From Demequina phytophila (lineage in GTDB: Bacteria; Actinomycetota; Actinomycetes; Actinomycetales; Demequinaceae): a DNA stretch of 64,000 nt. Positions 1-8,874 of the stretch are shown here, one piece after another. Position 1 is the stretch's first letter. Each line of letters begins with the position of its first letter. The notes beneath the pieces were generated by a model, which saw only the letters and a list, made by a program, of their open reading frames with translations, was not told where the DNA came from and ran no database searches. Position numbers and translations under genes: made by a program. The stretch lies in NCBI RefSeq assembly GCF_000971135.1, contig NZ_BBLW01000008.1, positions 62,001 through 126,000 on the forward strand. Reading direction: 5' to 3'.

Positions 1-789
1 GCAGTTGTAGGACCGCTGCGTGAGGTTGAGCTCCTCGATCGGCTGGTTGTAGTCCTCCTCGAGCGACTCGTCCGTGTCCGACGGGCCGATCTCGATGCCC
101 TCGGCGGCCTCGTTGAGGCTGCGGGCGAGCGAGAAGAGCTCGACGAGCGTCGCTCCGGCGGACGCCACGGCGTCGCGGGGCGAGATCGAGGACTTGGTCT
201 CGACGTCGATGACCAGCTCGTCGAAGTCCGTGCGCTGCGCGACACGGGTGGCCTCGACCTTGTAGGTCACCTTGAGGACGGGCGAGTAGATCGAGTCGAC
301 GGGGATCTGGCCGATCTCCGCGTCGTAGCTCTTGTTCATCGCCGCGGGCACATAGCCGCGACCGCGCTCGACCGTGAGCTCGACCTCGAACTTCGCCTTC
401 GCGTTGAGGGTCGCGATGTGGAGGTCCGGGTTGTGGATCTCGACGCCGGCCGGGGGCTGGATGTCAGCACCGGTGACGACGCCCGCGCCCGACTTGCGCA
501 GGTACATCACGACGGGCTCGTCGTTCTCCGACGAGACCACGAGGTTCTTGAGGTTGAGCAGGATCTCGGTCACGTCCTCCTTCACCCCGTCGATGGTGGT
601 GAACTCGTGGAGGACGCCCTCGAAGCGCACCGACGTCACGGCCGCGCCCGGGATGGACGACAGCAGCGTGCGGCGGAGCGAGTTGCCGAGCGTGTAGCCG
701 AAGCCCGGCTCGAGCGGCTTGAGCGAGAACTGCGAGCGGTTCTCCGAGATGACCTTCTCGGTCAGCGTGGGACGCTGTGCGATCAGCAC
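1..789 (-). CDS. rpoA: DNA-directed RNA polymerase alpha subunit, 3' end cut by window edge
   Basis: Alpha subunit of RNA polymerase, which dimerises to nucleate core assembly. The visible 263 residues begin [12 protein letters not shown], the usual actinobacterial N-terminus, and run through the N-terminal dimerisation domain (including the [17 protein letters not shown] region) into the start of the C-terminal domain, ending LTQRSYNC at the edge. The start is GTG at 789, preceded by a GGAAAGGA ribosome-binding site. It follows rpsK with a 154-bp spacer full of hairpins. No rpsD (S4) gene lies between them, unlike in mycobacteria. About 65-75 C-terminal residues should lie outside the window. 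Confidence 0.97.
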   Translation of the reverse strand, partial: MLIAQRPTLTEKVISENRSQFSLKPLEPGFGYTLGNSLRRTLLSSIPGAAVTSVRFEGVLHEFTTIDGVKEDVTEILLNLKNLVVSSENDEPVVMYLRKSGAGVVTGADIQPPAGVEIHNPDLHIATLNAKAKFEVELTVERGRGYVPAAMNKSYDAEIGQIPVDSIYSPVLKVTYKVEATRVAQRTDFDELVIDVETKSSISPRDAVASAGATLVELFSLARSLNEAAEGIEIGPSDTDESLEEDYNQPIEELNLTQRSYNC

Positions 790-804
790 GGTTGTTTCCT
801 TTCC

Positions 805-909
805 GAGCATCCGCTATCTGATGCTCGAGCGTTCCCCGCCGGGTTCGGTCCGGCGGGGGCCAGAAGCCTGGAATGGTGCGGTCACGGGCCGATGCGCCGC
901 ATCGGCCCG
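805..909 (-). promoter_or_regulatory. Three consecutive hairpins in the rpsK-rpoA spacer
   Basis: Three perfect inverted repeats sit in the 154-bp gap between rpsK and rpoA. They are 885-896/898-909 (12-bp arms, a near-continuous palindrome), 834-842/850-858 (9 bp, 7-nt loop) and 805-811/820-826 (7 bp, GAGCATC...GATGCTC). The last ends just before the rpoA ribosome-binding site. They could attenuate, process or stabilise the mRNA. No T-run follows any of them, so a simple terminator is less likely. The function is inferred. Confidence 0.5.
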
Positions 910-943
910 CGACCGGGAGCGCGTGTCACCACGCGCGGGCGTG

Positions 944-1333
944 CTAGTTGCGGCGGCGCTTCGGCGGACGGCAGCCGTTGTGCGCCTGCGGGGTGACGTC
1001 CTTGATGGAGGTCACCTCGAGGCCGGCGGCGGTCAGCGAACGGATCGCGGTGTCGCGGCCCGAACCGGGGCCCTTGACGAAGACGTCGACCTTGCTCATG
1101 CCGGCGTCCTGCGCACGGCGAGCGGCGGCCTCGGCGGCCATCTGCGCGGCGTACGGGGTGGACTTGCGGGAGCCCTTGAAGCCCACCTGGCCCGACGACG
1201 ACCACGACACGACGGCACCCGAGGGGTCCGTGATGGAGATGATCGTGTTGTTGAAGGTGGACTTGATGTGCGCCTGACCGTGCGCGACGGTCTTCTTGAT
1301 CTTCTTGCGCGGCTTGCGAGTAGGAGCGGCCAT
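944..1333 (-). CDS. rpsK: 30S ribosomal protein S11
   Basis: Small-subunit platform protein near the mRNA exit channel. The 129 residues are family length and carry the typical core ([18 protein letters not shown]) and the basic C-terminus [18 protein letters not shown]. It lies 3 nt downstream of rpsM and is co-transcribed with it in the alpha operon. It is the last gene before rpoA here. Confidence 0.98.
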   Translation of the reverse strand: MAAPTRKPRKKIKKTVAHGQAHIKSTFNNTIISITDPSGAVVSWSSSGQVGFKGSRKSTPYAAQMAAEAAARRAQDAGMSKVDVFVKGPGSGRDTAIRSLTAAGLEVTSIKDVTPQAHNGCRPPKRRRN

Positions 1334-1336
1334 GTC

Positions 1337-1705
1337 TTACTTCTTCTTTCCGGCGACGGTCTTCTTGCGGCCCTTGCGGGTGCGGGCGTTGGTCTTGGTG
1401 CGCTGACCACGGACGGGCATGCCGCGGCGGTGGCGGAGACCCTGGTAGTTACCGATCTCGACCTTGCGGCGGATGTCGGCGGCCACCTCGCGGCGCAGGT
1501 CGCCCTCGACGGTGAAGTTGGCCTCGATGTAGTCACGGAGCGCGACGAGCTGGTCGTCGTCCGCGTCCTTGACGCGCAGGTCCGGGCTGATGCCGGTCGC
1601 TGCGAGGATCTGCTCGGCGCGGGTGCGGCCGATTCCATAGATGTAGGTAAGTGCGATCACCATGCGCTTGTCGCGCGGGATGTCGACACCGACGATGCGT
1701 GCCAT
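1337..1705 (-). CDS. rpsM: 30S ribosomal protein S13
   Basis: Head protein of the small subunit that contacts the P-site tRNA and forms an intersubunit bridge. It has 122 residues, starting [15 protein letters not shown] and ending in the usual Lys/Arg-rich tail ([12 protein letters not shown]). Order is rpmJ-rpsM-rpsK, with a 125-bp gap after rpmJ. Confidence 0.98.
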   Translation of the reverse strand: MARIVGVDIPRDKRMVIALTYIYGIGRTRAEQILAATGISPDLRVKDADDDQLVALRDYIEANFTVEGDLRREVAADIRRKVEIGNYQGLRHRRGMPVRGQRTKTNARTRKGRKKTVAGKKK

Positions 1706-1830
1706 TGCTGGATCTACTCCATCAGTAGTCGGAGGTCTGACGCTCGACCGCCCCGCTCATCAGTCGCGGGCCCCGGCCTCCGAGCCGGGGGTTTGATGCA
1801 TAGGGTCGAACGAGGATGTTCTGGGTGTGT

Positions 1831-1944
1831 CTAGCCCTGACGCTGCTTGTGGCGCAGGTTCTCGCAGATGACCATCACTCGGCCATTGCGTCGGATCACC
1901 TTGCACTTGTCGCAGATGGGCTTGACGCTGGGCTTAACCTTCAT
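1831..1944 (-). CDS. rpmJ: 50S ribosomal protein L36
   Basis: A 37-residue protein, [16 protein letters not shown] to RHKQRQG. The zinc ligands Cys11, Cys14, Cys27 and His32 are all present, so this is the zinc-binding (C+) form. It lies 48 bp downstream of infA, the normal place in actinobacterial genomes. Confidence 0.97.
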   Translation of the reverse strand: MKVKPSVKPICDKCKVIRRNGRVMVICENLRHKQRQG

Positions 1945-1992
1945 GGTTCTTTCCTGCGTCGTCGTCGCGCACGGGTGCGCTCGGACGGCGGC

Positions 1993-2214
1993 TCACTTGT
2001 AGCGGTAGACGATGCGGCCGCGGGACAGGTCATACGGGCTGAGCTCCACCACCACGCGGTCCTCGGGGAGGATCCTGATGTAGTGCTGGCGCATCTTCCC
2101 GGAGATGTGAGCGAGCACCAGGTGCCCGTTCGTCAACTCCACTCGGAACGAAGCGTTCGGCAGTGCTTCCACCACCACGCCCTCGACCTCGATGACTCCG
2201 TCTTTCTTGGCCAT
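1993..2214 (-). CDS. infA: Translation initiation factor IF-1
   Basis: Single OB-fold (S1-like) factor that binds the 30S A site during initiation. It has 73 residues, [18 protein letters not shown] to GRIVYRYK, essentially the invariant actinobacterial sequence. The frame stays open upstream, but ATG at 2214 matches the family start and has GGAG just before it. It is the first gene of an infA-rpmJ-rpsM-rpsK-rpoA unit with its own promoter. Confidence 0.98.
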   Translation of the reverse strand: MAKKDGVIEVEGVVVEALPNASFRVELTNGHLVLAHISGKMRQHYIRILPEDRVVVELSPYDLSRGRIVYRYK

Positions 2215-2271
2215 TACTCCGCTAACGTTGGTTGACAGGGAATGCGGGCGCGCAAAAACGCCCAACGGAAA

Positions 2272-2300
2272 ACTATACGGCAATCTCCGGCCCGTCTCAA
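2272..2300 (-). promoter_or_regulatory. Probable sigma70-type promoter of the infA operon
   Basis: Read on the minus strand: a -35 box TTGAGA (2295-2300), a 17-bp spacer and a -10 box TATAGT (2272-2277). Transcription would start near 2265, about 50 nt before infA. The boxes and spacing are good for an actinobacterial housekeeping promoter. It shows that infA and the genes after it need not depend on the spc operon across the three repeat-protein genes. Confidence 0.65.
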
Positions 2301-2371
2301 CCAGGGCCGCGCATCGTCGCGCGGCGGAGGGGCGTCCCTGCCCCGGCGGGCGGCGCCGCCCCGGAGCCGCC

Positions 2372-2677
2372 TCAGCGGAACGAGTTGCGCAGACGCTGCA
2401 CCGCGAGACCCGAGATGCGCGGGTCGCGGTGGTCCGCGAGGCGGCGCACCACCGACGACGGGGTGCGGGCGTTGCCCAGCAGCGCGCTCAGCACGTCGAG
2501 GCTCGAGTCGTGCCCCAGGGACACGAGCGCGCCCATCGGGCAGTCGGTGCGCGCGGCGACCGCGGCGCGCACGTACGGGTCTCGATGGACCGCGAGAGGA
2601 AGGAGCTCGGAGCCGTTGACCTCAGGGTCGAGCGCTCGTGCCACGTCCTCGGACGCCCCGCTGGCCGGAACCACCAC
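2372..2677 (-). CDS. HEAT/LRV-like repeat protein, 101 aa (paralogue 1)
   Basis: Function unknown. The protein is built from short alpha-helical repeats of the leucine-rich-variant/HEAT type: [19 protein letters not shown], then a GHDSSLDV segment, then [17 protein letters not shown]. The pattern VR-x3-A-R-x-D-C-P-x-G followed by L-x-H-D recurs in the next two genes, so all three are paralogues. The start is GTG at 2677 with GGGAGG five bases upstream. No signal peptide or membrane segment is visible, so it is probably cytoplasmic. Such repeats usually serve as protein-binding scaffolds. LRV proteins can carry an Fe-S domain, but no cysteine cluster is seen here. Confidence 0.8.
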   Translation of the reverse strand: MVVPASGASEDVARALDPEVNGSELLPLAVHRDPYVRAAVAARTDCPMGALVSLGHDSSLDVLSALLGNARTPSSVVRRLADHRDPRISGLAVQRLRNSFR

Positions 2678-2834
2678 CGCGTACCTCCCGCACTTGTCGT
2701 GTGGTCAAGTATCCTCCGGAACCTCGGGGATACGGGTCAAATCGCTGTGAGGAACCAGACATCGCGATACGTATCCGACACACGGGTGGGGGCGGGGTGC
2801 CTCGCCTCGCGCGGAGGGGCCGTGCAGACGCCCG

Positions 2835-3434
2835 TCAGTGCGCCGGCCTCGCCGAGGGTCGCGGCGGCACCGACGGTCGCGGCGGCAGCACCCGGTCCGG
2901 ACGGTCCCCCACCGGTGACCGATCCTCGGGACGGGGATCGCGCACCGTGGCCCCGCGATCGACGAGCTCCGCGACCACGGCTCCGGGCGCGGCGACCACC
3001 TCGCCCGCGAGCGCGCGCCGAGCGAGCCGGGACACCTCCTCCCGGCGATGCCCCGCGAGCCGCTCGAGGACCCCCCGCGGGGTGGCGGCGTTGCGTGCCA
3101 GCGCCTTGAGGACCGCGAGGTCGCGATCCGCGACCAGCACGCCCGCGATCGCGCCGGCGAGGCCGGCGCCCGACGCCAGCGCGACGCGGACGGACGCCTT
3201 CCTGTCGTGCGCGAGCGTCGCCTGCATGCCGAGCGGGCAGTCGGGGCGCGCGGCGATGGCCTCCCGGACGGCCGGCTCGCGGTGGTCCGCCAGGGCGAAG
3301 AGCCGCTCCCGCGCCAGGCCGTCGGAGCGCGCCTCCATCACCACGGCCCGCAACCCGTCGTCGCGCGCCTCGGCAGCCACCGGCACGCCGGATGCCGCCA
3401 TCAGCGCCCGGGACCACCCGTCGTCGCCCACCAT
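2835..3434 (-). CDS. HEAT/LRV-like repeat protein, 199 aa (paralogue 2)
   Basis: Second of three tandem paralogues. Helical repeats cover about residues 30-140: LADHREPAVREAIAARPDCP, LAHDRKASVRVALASG, VADRDLAVLKALARNA and LAGHRREEVSRLARRALAG. A Pro/Arg/Asp-rich, probably disordered tail of about 50 residues follows. ATG at 3434 has GGGGAGG only two bases before it, so GTG at 3431 may be the real start. The function is not known. The window shows no enzyme motif and no export signal. Confidence 0.75.
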   Translation of the reverse strand: MVGDDGWSRALMAASGVPVAAEARDDGLRAVVMEARSDGLARERLFALADHREPAVREAIAARPDCPLGMQATLAHDRKASVRVALASGAGLAGAIAGVLVADRDLAVLKALARNAATPRGVLERLAGHRREEVSRLARRALAGEVVAAPGAVVAELVDRGATVRDPRPEDRSPVGDRPDRVLPPRPSVPPRPSARPAH

Positions 3435-3537
3435 GACCTCCCCGTATCGGTGACGGGAGGCTAGGCGCCCCGCATGAGCAACGGCTGTCGCTCAGGTGAC
3501 GACACGGTTGCCGGCGGGCGAACCGTGGGTAGCGCGG

Positions 3538-4158
3538 TTATGCGTCGACGGGCGGGCGGAAGCCCCGCACCGGCGCGGTCCTGGTCGGACGCGCCGGCAG
3601 CGGCTCCTGCTGATCGACCGCGGGGTCGACGGTCGCCATCGCCTCGTCCGCGGCCGCCTCGAGGCTCGCCGCGGCGCTGTCGGCCAGCATGGCCGCACGC
3701 CGCGCCTGGGACTCCTCGAACACGCGGTCGCGCAGCTCGGGCGTGTGATGGTCCTCCGCCGCGGCGCCCAGAGCGCGCGCATCAAGCGCCGCACCTGCCG
3801 CCGCGCGCACCTCGCTCTTCCGGTGGGAGGCGAGCACCTCGAGGATGTCCTGCGTGACCGTCGGGTTGGCGGCGACCGCGCACGCGACCGCGGGCTGGCG
3901 GTCATGAGCGAGATAGTCGAGGATCGAGTGCAGGATCCTGGGGTTGGCCGCCATCGCCGCGCGCACCGGCACCGCGTGATCGTGCGCGAGCGTCACCATG
4001 AGCCCGAACGGACAGTCCTCGCGCCGCGCGATGACCTCCCGCACCAGCGCGTTGCGCGACGCGCCGAGCTCCTGGACCCGCTCCTTGGTCAGCTCCGGCG
4101 CGGCGGCCTCGTCGACATCCGCGCTCGCCCCGGGAGCATACGAAAACCCTCGCGCCAT
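3538..4158 (-). CDS. HEAT/LRV-like repeat protein, 206 aa (paralogue 3)
   Basis: First transcribed of the three paralogues. Repeats span about residues 25-130: GASRNALVREVIARREDCP, LAHDHAVPVRAAMAANP, LAHDRQPAVACAVAANP and LASHRKSEVRAAAGAAL. An Ala/Glu-rich helical stretch and a proline-rich end follow. It shares VRE-IARREDCPFG-LAHD with its neighbours. The ATG at 4158 has a GAGGAGGG ribosome-binding site. A hairpin (4177-4183/4189-4195) lies in the leader, between map and this gene, and could end or attenuate the secY-adk-map message. Function unknown. Confidence 0.8.
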   Translation of the reverse strand: MARGFSYAPGASADVDEAAAPELTKERVQELGASRNALVREVIARREDCPFGLMVTLAHDHAVPVRAAMAANPRILHSILDYLAHDRQPAVACAVAANPTVTQDILEVLASHRKSEVRAAAGAALDARALGAAAEDHHTPELRDRVFEESQARRAAMLADSAAASLEAAADEAMATVDPAVDQQEPLPARPTRTAPVRGFRPPVDA

Positions 4159-4306
4159 GGCGCCCTCCTCAGCAGGCCGGCGCCCGGAGCGCCGGTTGAG
4201 CCGACGCTAACCGCCCTGCTTTGCGCCTGCATACCGCCGAGGTAACGCTTGCGTGAACGCGTGTGCTGTCCGCCACACCAGGGACGATGCGGCAGTCGCC
4301 TCTCCC

Positions 4307-5116
4307 CTAGGGCGCGACGGGGGTGACGCCCAAGGGCGCCAGCCTCGCGGCTCCGCCATCGGCGGCCGTGAGCACCCAGATCCCGTCGTCGTGGACGGCG
4401 ATCGAGTGCTCCCAGTGCGCGGCCCGCGAGCCGTCGAGCGAGACGACGGTCCACTCGTCGTTGAGCACCGCCGAGTCGGGCGTGCCGATCACGAGCATGG
4501 GCTCGATCGCCAGGCACATGCCGGGCTTGACGCGGGGGCTGCGCCCGCGCACGCGATAGTTGGGGACGTCCGGCTCCATGTGCATCTCGGTGCCGATGCC
4601 GTGCCCGACGTATCCCTCGAGCGGATGGAGGCCCGCCTCGTCGGCGACGTCCTCGACCGCAGCCGAGACGTCGGAGATGCGCTCCGCCGTCGCGAGGGCC
4701 GCGATGCCGGCCCAGAGCGCGCGCTCCGTGGCCTTGACGAGGGCGGTGTCCGCCTTGGCCAGCGGCTCCCCGATGATGAAGGAGATCGCGCTGTCGCCGT
4801 GCCAGCCGTCCACGATCGCGCCGCAGTCCACCGACACCAGGTCGCCTTCGGCCAGGACCCGGTCGCCGGGGATTCCGTGCACGACCTCCTCGTTCACCGA
4901 GACGCAGGCGGTCGCGGGGAAGCCGTGGTAGCCGAGGAAGTTCGACGTCGCTCCGGCCTCTGCGATGACGCGCGCGGCGGCGGCGTCGAGGTCCGCGGTG
5001 GTCGCACCCGCGACGGCCGCGTCCTTGGCCGCGGCGAGCGCGTGCTGGACGATCACGCCCGCACGCGCCATCACCCGCATCTCCTCGCGGGTCTTGAGCT
5101 GGATGCGACCTGACAT
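4307..5116 (-). CDS. map: Type I methionine aminopeptidase
   Basis: Removes the N-terminal methionine from nascent proteins using two divalent metal ions. The 269 residues show the expected ligand motifs: VSVDCG and HGDSA (two Asp), GHGIG (His), IEPML (Glu) and the final Glu in HWEHS. It starts MSGRIQLKTREEMRVM. It is the last gene of secY-adk-map, two bases after adk. A GGGACGATGC motif lies 17 bp beyond its stop codon. Confidence 0.97.
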   Translation of the reverse strand: MSGRIQLKTREEMRVMARAGVIVQHALAAAKDAAVAGATTADLDAAAARVIAEAGATSNFLGYHGFPATACVSVNEEVVHGIPGDRVLAEGDLVSVDCGAIVDGWHGDSAISFIIGEPLAKADTALVKATERALWAGIAALATAERISDVSAAVEDVADEAGLHPLEGYVGHGIGTEMHMEPDVPNYRVRGRSPRVKPGMCLAIEPMLVIGTPDSAVLNDEWTVVSLDGSRAAHWEHSIAVHDDGIWVLTAADGGAARLAPLGVTPVAP

Positions 5117-5118
5117 CG

Positions 5119-5682
5119 TCAGCGCGCGACGGCGGTGACGAGGCGCTCGGTGACCTCGTCGATCTCGCCCAGGCCGTCGACCTGGACCAGGAGCCCACGC
5201 CCGGCGTAGAAAGCGGTGAGCGGCGCCGTGGAGGTCGCGTAGACCTCGAGGCGCTTGCGGATCACCGGCTCCGTGTCGTCCGCGCGACCCTCGATCTCGG
5301 CACGCTTGAGCAGACGCTCGGTCACCACGTCGAAGTCCGCGGTGATCTCGATCGCGACGTCGAGCTCCACGCCCAGATCGGCCAGCATCGAGTCGAGCTC
5401 GACGGCCTGCTCGGGGTTGCGCGGGTAGCCGTCGAGGAGGAACCCGGCCGCGGCATCGTCCTCGGCGAGGCGGGCGCGCACCATGGCGTTCGTCACCTCG
5501 TCGGGGACCAGCTGACCCGCGTTCATGTACTCCTGCGCCTTGCGGCCCAGCTCGGTGCCGCCCTTGACGTTGGCGCGGAAGATGTCGCCCGTCGAGATCG
5601 CGGGGACACCGAACCGCTCCGTGAGGCGGGCGGCCTGGGTGCCCTTGCCGGCGCCGGGGGGACCAAGGAGGACTGCACGCAT
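5119..5682 (-). CDS. adk: Adenylate kinase (short-lid form)
   Basis: Catalyses ATP + AMP to 2 ADP and maintains the adenylate pool. It has 187 residues, the short-lid actinobacterial form without the zinc-type lid insertion. The P-loop GPPGAGKGT is at residues 7-15, with the AMP-binding region STGDIFRANV and DGYPRNPEQA. Its ATG overlaps the secY stop by one base (TAATG), which indicates translational coupling. Confidence 0.97.
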   Translation of the reverse strand: MRAVLLGPPGAGKGTQAARLTERFGVPAISTGDIFRANVKGGTELGRKAQEYMNAGQLVPDEVTNAMVRARLAEDDAAAGFLLDGYPRNPEQAVELDSMLADLGVELDVAIEITADFDVVTERLLKRAEIEGRADDTEPVIRKRLEVYATSTAPLTAFYAGRGLLVQVDGLGEIDEVTERLVTAVAR

Positions 5683-6980
5683 TACTTGAGGAACCCTTCG
5701 TAGTGGTGCTGCTCCAGCTGGGACTGGATGCGCTTGACCGTGTCGAGACCCACACCCACGAGGATGAGGATGGATGTCCCGCCGAACGGGATCGAGTTGG
5801 ACAGGCCCAGCGCGACGAACAGCAGAGTCGGCACCAGCGCGACGATCGCGAGATAGAGCGAGCCGGCGGCCGTGATGCGGGAGAGGACGTAGTCGAGGAA
5901 CTCCGCGGTGGGAGTGCCGGGACGGATGCCCGGGATGAAGCCGCCGTACTTCTTCATGTCGTCGGCGACCTCGGTCGGGTTGAACGTGATCGCGGTGTAG
6001 AAGTACGCGAAGAACACGATCAGGAGGATGTAGAGCGCGATGTGCAGCGGCGCGCTCGACCGCGCGACGTGGTCGTTGAGCCACACGACCCATCCGGACG
6101 GGTCGGTCCCCTGGAACTGGATGATGACCTGCGGGATGGTGAGCAGCGACGACGCGAAGATCACCGGGATGATGCCCGCCATGTTGATCTTGAGCGGGAT
6201 GTAGGTCGACGACCCGCCGAGCATCTTGCGGCCGACCATGCGCTTCGCGTACTGGACCGGGATGCGGCGCTGCGACTGCTCCACGAACACCACGGCCGCG
6301 ATGACGATGAGCAGCACGATCGCCGTGAAGAACGTGTTGCGGGCACCGTTCGACGAGTTCCAGATCGAGGAGACGATGCCGGGGAAGCCCGCGGCGACCG
6401 AGGTGAAGATGAGCAGCGACATGCCGTTGCCGACGCCGCGCTCGGTGATGCGCTCGCCGAGCCACATGATGAACACGGTGCCCGCCGTCATGGTCATCAC
6501 CATGGTGAGGATGACGTTCCACGAGTCGTTCGGGATGACCGGGACGGAGCATCCGGGGAAGAAGATGTCGTTGCGCGCCATCGTGATGTACGAGGCGGAC
6601 TGGATCGCGGCGAAGCCGACGGTGATGTAGCGCGTGTACTGCGTCAGCTTCGCCTGGCCCTCGGAGCCCTCCTTGTGGAGCGTCTCGAAACGAGGGATGA
6701 GCACGCGCAGCAGCTGCACGATGATCGACGCGGTGATGTACGGCATGATGCCGAGCGCGAAGATCGACAGCTGCAGGAGCGCGCCGCCCGAGAACAGGTT
6801 GAGGATGGCGAAGCCCGCGTTGGTGCTCGTCTGCGCGAGGCAGAGCTCGACGTTGCCGTAGTCGACGCCGGGCGTGGGGATCGCGACACCGAGCCGGTAG
6901 ACGGCGATGATGCCGATGGTGAAGAGGAGCTTCCTCCGCAGATCCGGGGTGCGGAACGCACTCATGAAGCCACTCAGCAT
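5682..6980 (-). CDS. secY: Preprotein translocase subunit SecY
   Basis: Channel-forming subunit of the SecYEG translocon in the cytoplasmic membrane. It has 432 residues and the ten membrane segments typical of the family. Recognisable regions include YRLGVAIPTPGVDY near the N-terminus, the cytoplasmic segment around GSEGQAKLTQYTRY and the GGSSTYIPLKINMAGIIPVI segment. ATG at 6980 is chosen for its GGAGG site. A second Met at residue 6 is also possible. A strong hairpin separates it from rplO upstream, so secY-adk-map may have partly independent expression. Confidence 0.97.
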   Translation of the reverse strand: MLSGFMSAFRTPDLRRKLLFTIGIIAVYRLGVAIPTPGVDYGNVELCLAQTSTNAGFAILNLFSGGALLQLSIFALGIMPYITASIIVQLLRVLIPRFETLHKEGSEGQAKLTQYTRYITVGFAAIQSASYITMARNDIFFPGCSVPVIPNDSWNVILTMVMTMTAGTVFIMWLGERITERGVGNGMSLLIFTSVAAGFPGIVSSIWNSSNGARNTFFTAIVLLIVIAAVVFVEQSQRRIPVQYAKRMVGRKMLGGSSTYIPLKINMAGIIPVIFASSLLTIPQVIIQFQGTDPSGWVVWLNDHVARSSAPLHIALYILLIVFFAYFYTAITFNPTEVADDMKKYGGFIPGIRPGTPTAEFLDYVLSRITAAGSLYLAIVALVPTLLFVALGLSNSIPFGGTSILILVGVGLDTVKRIQSQLEQHHYEGFLK

Positions 6981-7019
6981 TGATCCTCCAGGGAAATCAG
7001 AACAGGTAGAGGATACGCG

Positions 7020-7049
7020 ACCGGGCCCGTCCTTCAGGACGGGCCCGGT
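7020..7049 (-). terminator. Hairpin between rplO and secY (terminator or attenuator)
   Basis: Perfect 13-bp inverted repeat (7020-7032 and 7037-7049) with a 4-nt loop, immediately after rplO on the minus strand. No long T-run follows, as is common in high-GC actinobacteria. It probably lowers read-through from the ribosomal-protein genes into secY-adk-map. Confidence 0.7.
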
Positions 7050-7059
7050 GCGATCACTG

Positions 7060-7722
7060 CTAGCCCTCGTTGACCGAGCCGCCAGCGGCCTCGATCTTGG
7101 TCTTCGCGGACTGCGAGACCTTGTCGGCGTCGACCAGGGTGACCTTGACGGCGATCTCGCCGTCACCCAGGACCTTGACGGGCTGGTTGCGGCGGACCGC
7201 ACCCTTCGCCACGAGGTCCGCCTTGGTCACCTCGCCGCCCTGCGGGAACAGCTCGGAGAGCTGGCCCACGTTGACGACCTGGTAGTACACCTTGAACGGG
7301 CTCTTGAAGCCACGCAGCTTCGGGATGCGCATGTGGATGGGCGTCTGACCACCCTCGAAGCGCTCCGGAACCTGGTAGCGAGCACCGGTGCCCTTGGTAC
7401 CGCGGCCCGCGGTCTTGCCCTTCGAGCCCTCACCACGACCCACGCGGGTCTTCTTGGTGTGCGACCCGGGGGCCGGACGGAGGTGGTGGACCTTGAGGGT
7501 CGTCACCTTCTCCGCGGGCTCCTCCACCTTGGGCTCGGCCTTCTTGGCGGCCGGCTTCTTGGCGGCCGGCTTGGCCTCGTCGGTCGCGGCCTTCTTGGCA
7601 GCGGGCTTCTTCGCAGCAGCGGGCTTGTCAGCCGCAGCCTTCGCCGGAGCCTTCTTGGCGGCCGGCTTCTTGGCGGGCTTCTCCTCGACGGCGTCGTCCG
7701 CCGGCTTCTTGGCCTCAGCCAT
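7060..7722 (-). CDS. rplO: 50S ribosomal protein L15 with a long Lys/Ala/Pro-rich N-terminal extension
   Basis: Large-subunit assembly protein. Residues from about 73 to 220 are normal L15 ([31 protein letters not shown] onward, in pieces). Residues 1-72 are an unusual histone H1-like extension of repeated [15 protein letters not shown] units mixed with acidic stretches. The upstream start is supported because ATG at 7722 overlaps the rpmD stop (TGATG). L15 is normally about 145-155 residues. The extension could bind rRNA or DNA, but its role is unknown. Confidence 0.95.
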   Translation of the reverse strand: MAEAKKPADDAVEEKPAKKPAAKKAPAKAAADKPAAAKKPAAKKAATDEAKPAAKKPAAKKAEPKVEEPAEKVTTLKVHHLRPAPGSHTKKTRVGRGEGSKGKTAGRGTKGTGARYQVPERFEGGQTPIHMRIPKLRGFKSPFKVYYQVVNVGQLSELFPQGGEVTKADLVAKGAVRRNQPVKVLGDGEIAVKVTLVDADKVSQSAKTKIEAAGGSVNEG

Positions 7723-7904
7723 CAGTCAACCTCCTCAACGGTGACCAGGTGGTCCACCGCCTTGACCATCCCGCGGATCTCGGGACGGTCCTCCTTCACG
7801 ACGATGTCGCCGATGCGCTTGAGGCCCAGCGACCGCAGGGTCTCGCGGTGCTGCGGCTTCGTGCCGATCGCCGACTTCTTCTGAACGACCTTCAGTCGTG
7901 CCAT
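7722..7904 (-). CDS. rpmD: 50S ribosomal protein L30
   Basis: A 60-residue L30, [32 protein letters not shown] onward (quoted in outline), with the family's RETLRSLGL helix. It lies two bases after rpsE, and its stop overlaps the rplO start. This is the standard spc operon order rpsE-rpmD-rplO. Confidence 0.97.
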   Translation of the reverse strand: MARLKVVQKKSAIGTKPQHRETLRSLGLKRIGDIVVKEDRPEIRGMVKAVDHLVTVEEVD

Positions 7905-7906
7905 GA

Positions 7907-8476
7907 CTAGTTCACCCCCGCTGCCTGCGCGCGGAGCATCGCGGCCGGGGCCACGTCCTCCACCGACTTGCCGCGACGGGCCGCGACGGCCTCGGGGCGC
8001 TCGAGGCGCTTGAGGGCGTCGACGGTCGCGTGCACGATGTTGATCGCGTTCGACGAGCCGAGCGACTTGCTCAGGACGTCGTGGATGCCGGCGCACTCGA
8101 GCACCGCGCGCACCGGACCACCGGCGATCACACCGGTACCCGGCGACGCGGGACGAAGGAACACGACGCCCGCGGCGGCCTCACCCTGCACGGCGTGCGG
8201 GATGGTGCCCTGGATACGGGGGACGCGGAAGAAGTTGCGCTTGGCCTCCTCGACACCCTTCGAGATCGCGGCCGGCACCTCCTTCGCCTTGCCGTAGCCG
8301 ATGCCGACGTTGCCCTCGCCATCGCCGACGACCACGAGAGCGGTGAAGCTGAAGCGACGACCACCCTTCACGACCTTGGCGACGCGGTTGATGGTGACGA
8401 CGCGCTCGACGAACTTGTTCTCCGGCTCGCTGTCGCGGCGGTTGCCGCCACGGCGGCCGCTGTTGTTGTCAGCCAT
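7907..8476 (-). CDS. rpsE: 30S ribosomal protein S5
   Basis: Small-subunit protein at the mRNA entry site, important for decoding accuracy. It has 189 residues: a basic N-terminal extension ([11 protein letters not shown]), then the S5 double-stranded-RNA-binding fold ([34 protein letters not shown]) and the C-terminal domain ([17 protein letters not shown]). It lies between rplR and rpmD. Confidence 0.98.
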   Translation of the reverse strand: MADNNSGRRGGNRRDSEPENKFVERVVTINRVAKVVKGGRRFSFTALVVVGDGEGNVGIGYGKAKEVPAAISKGVEEAKRNFFRVPRIQGTIPHAVQGEAAAGVVFLRPASPGTGVIAGGPVRAVLECAGIHDVLSKSLGSSNAINIVHATVDALKRLERPEAVAARRGKSVEDVAPAAMLRAQAAGVN

Positions 8477-8499
8477 AATTCCTCACTCCTGGCCGCGCC

Positions 8500-8871
8500 C
8501 TAGAGGGCGAGGCCCGCCTCTCGGGCACCGTCGGCCACGGCGGCCACGCGGCCGTGGTACTTGTTGCCGCCACGGTCGAAGACCACGGCCTCGATGCCCG
8601 CGGCCTTGGCGCGCTCGGCGACCAGCTGGCCGACCTTCGACGCCTTGGCAGACTTGTCGCCGTCCATCGCGCGGACGTCGGCCTCGAGGGTCGACGCCGA
8701 GACGATGGTCTTGCCGACGGTGTCGTCCACGATCTGCGCGACCATGTGGCGCGAGGAGCGGGAGACCACGAGGCGGGGACGAGCAGCGGTGCCGGAGATC
8801 TTCTTGCGCAGGCGGAAGTGACGGCGCTTGCGCTGAACCGCCTTGCCCTTGCCCTTGATTGCGATACCCAT
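8500..8871 (-). CDS. rplR: 50S ribosomal protein L18
   Basis: Binds 5S rRNA in the central protuberance. It has 123 residues with a very basic N-terminus ([19 protein letters not shown]) and the conserved [16 protein letters not shown] and [12 protein letters not shown] segments. The gene starts 3 nt after the rplF stop. Confidence 0.98.
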   Translation of the reverse strand: MGIAIKGKGKAVQRKRRHFRLRKKISGTAARPRLVVSRSSRHMVAQIVDDTVGKTIVSASTLEADVRAMDGDKSAKASKVGQLVAERAKAAGIEAVVFDRGGNKYHGRVAAVADGAREAGLAL

Positions 8872-8874
8872 GTC

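Noticed and set aside
2008-2015. GACGATGC in infA (and in rpsM at its start) as members of the recurrent motif family
   Set aside because: They encode the universally conserved R-I-V residues and lack the GG prefix, so they are explained by protein conservation.
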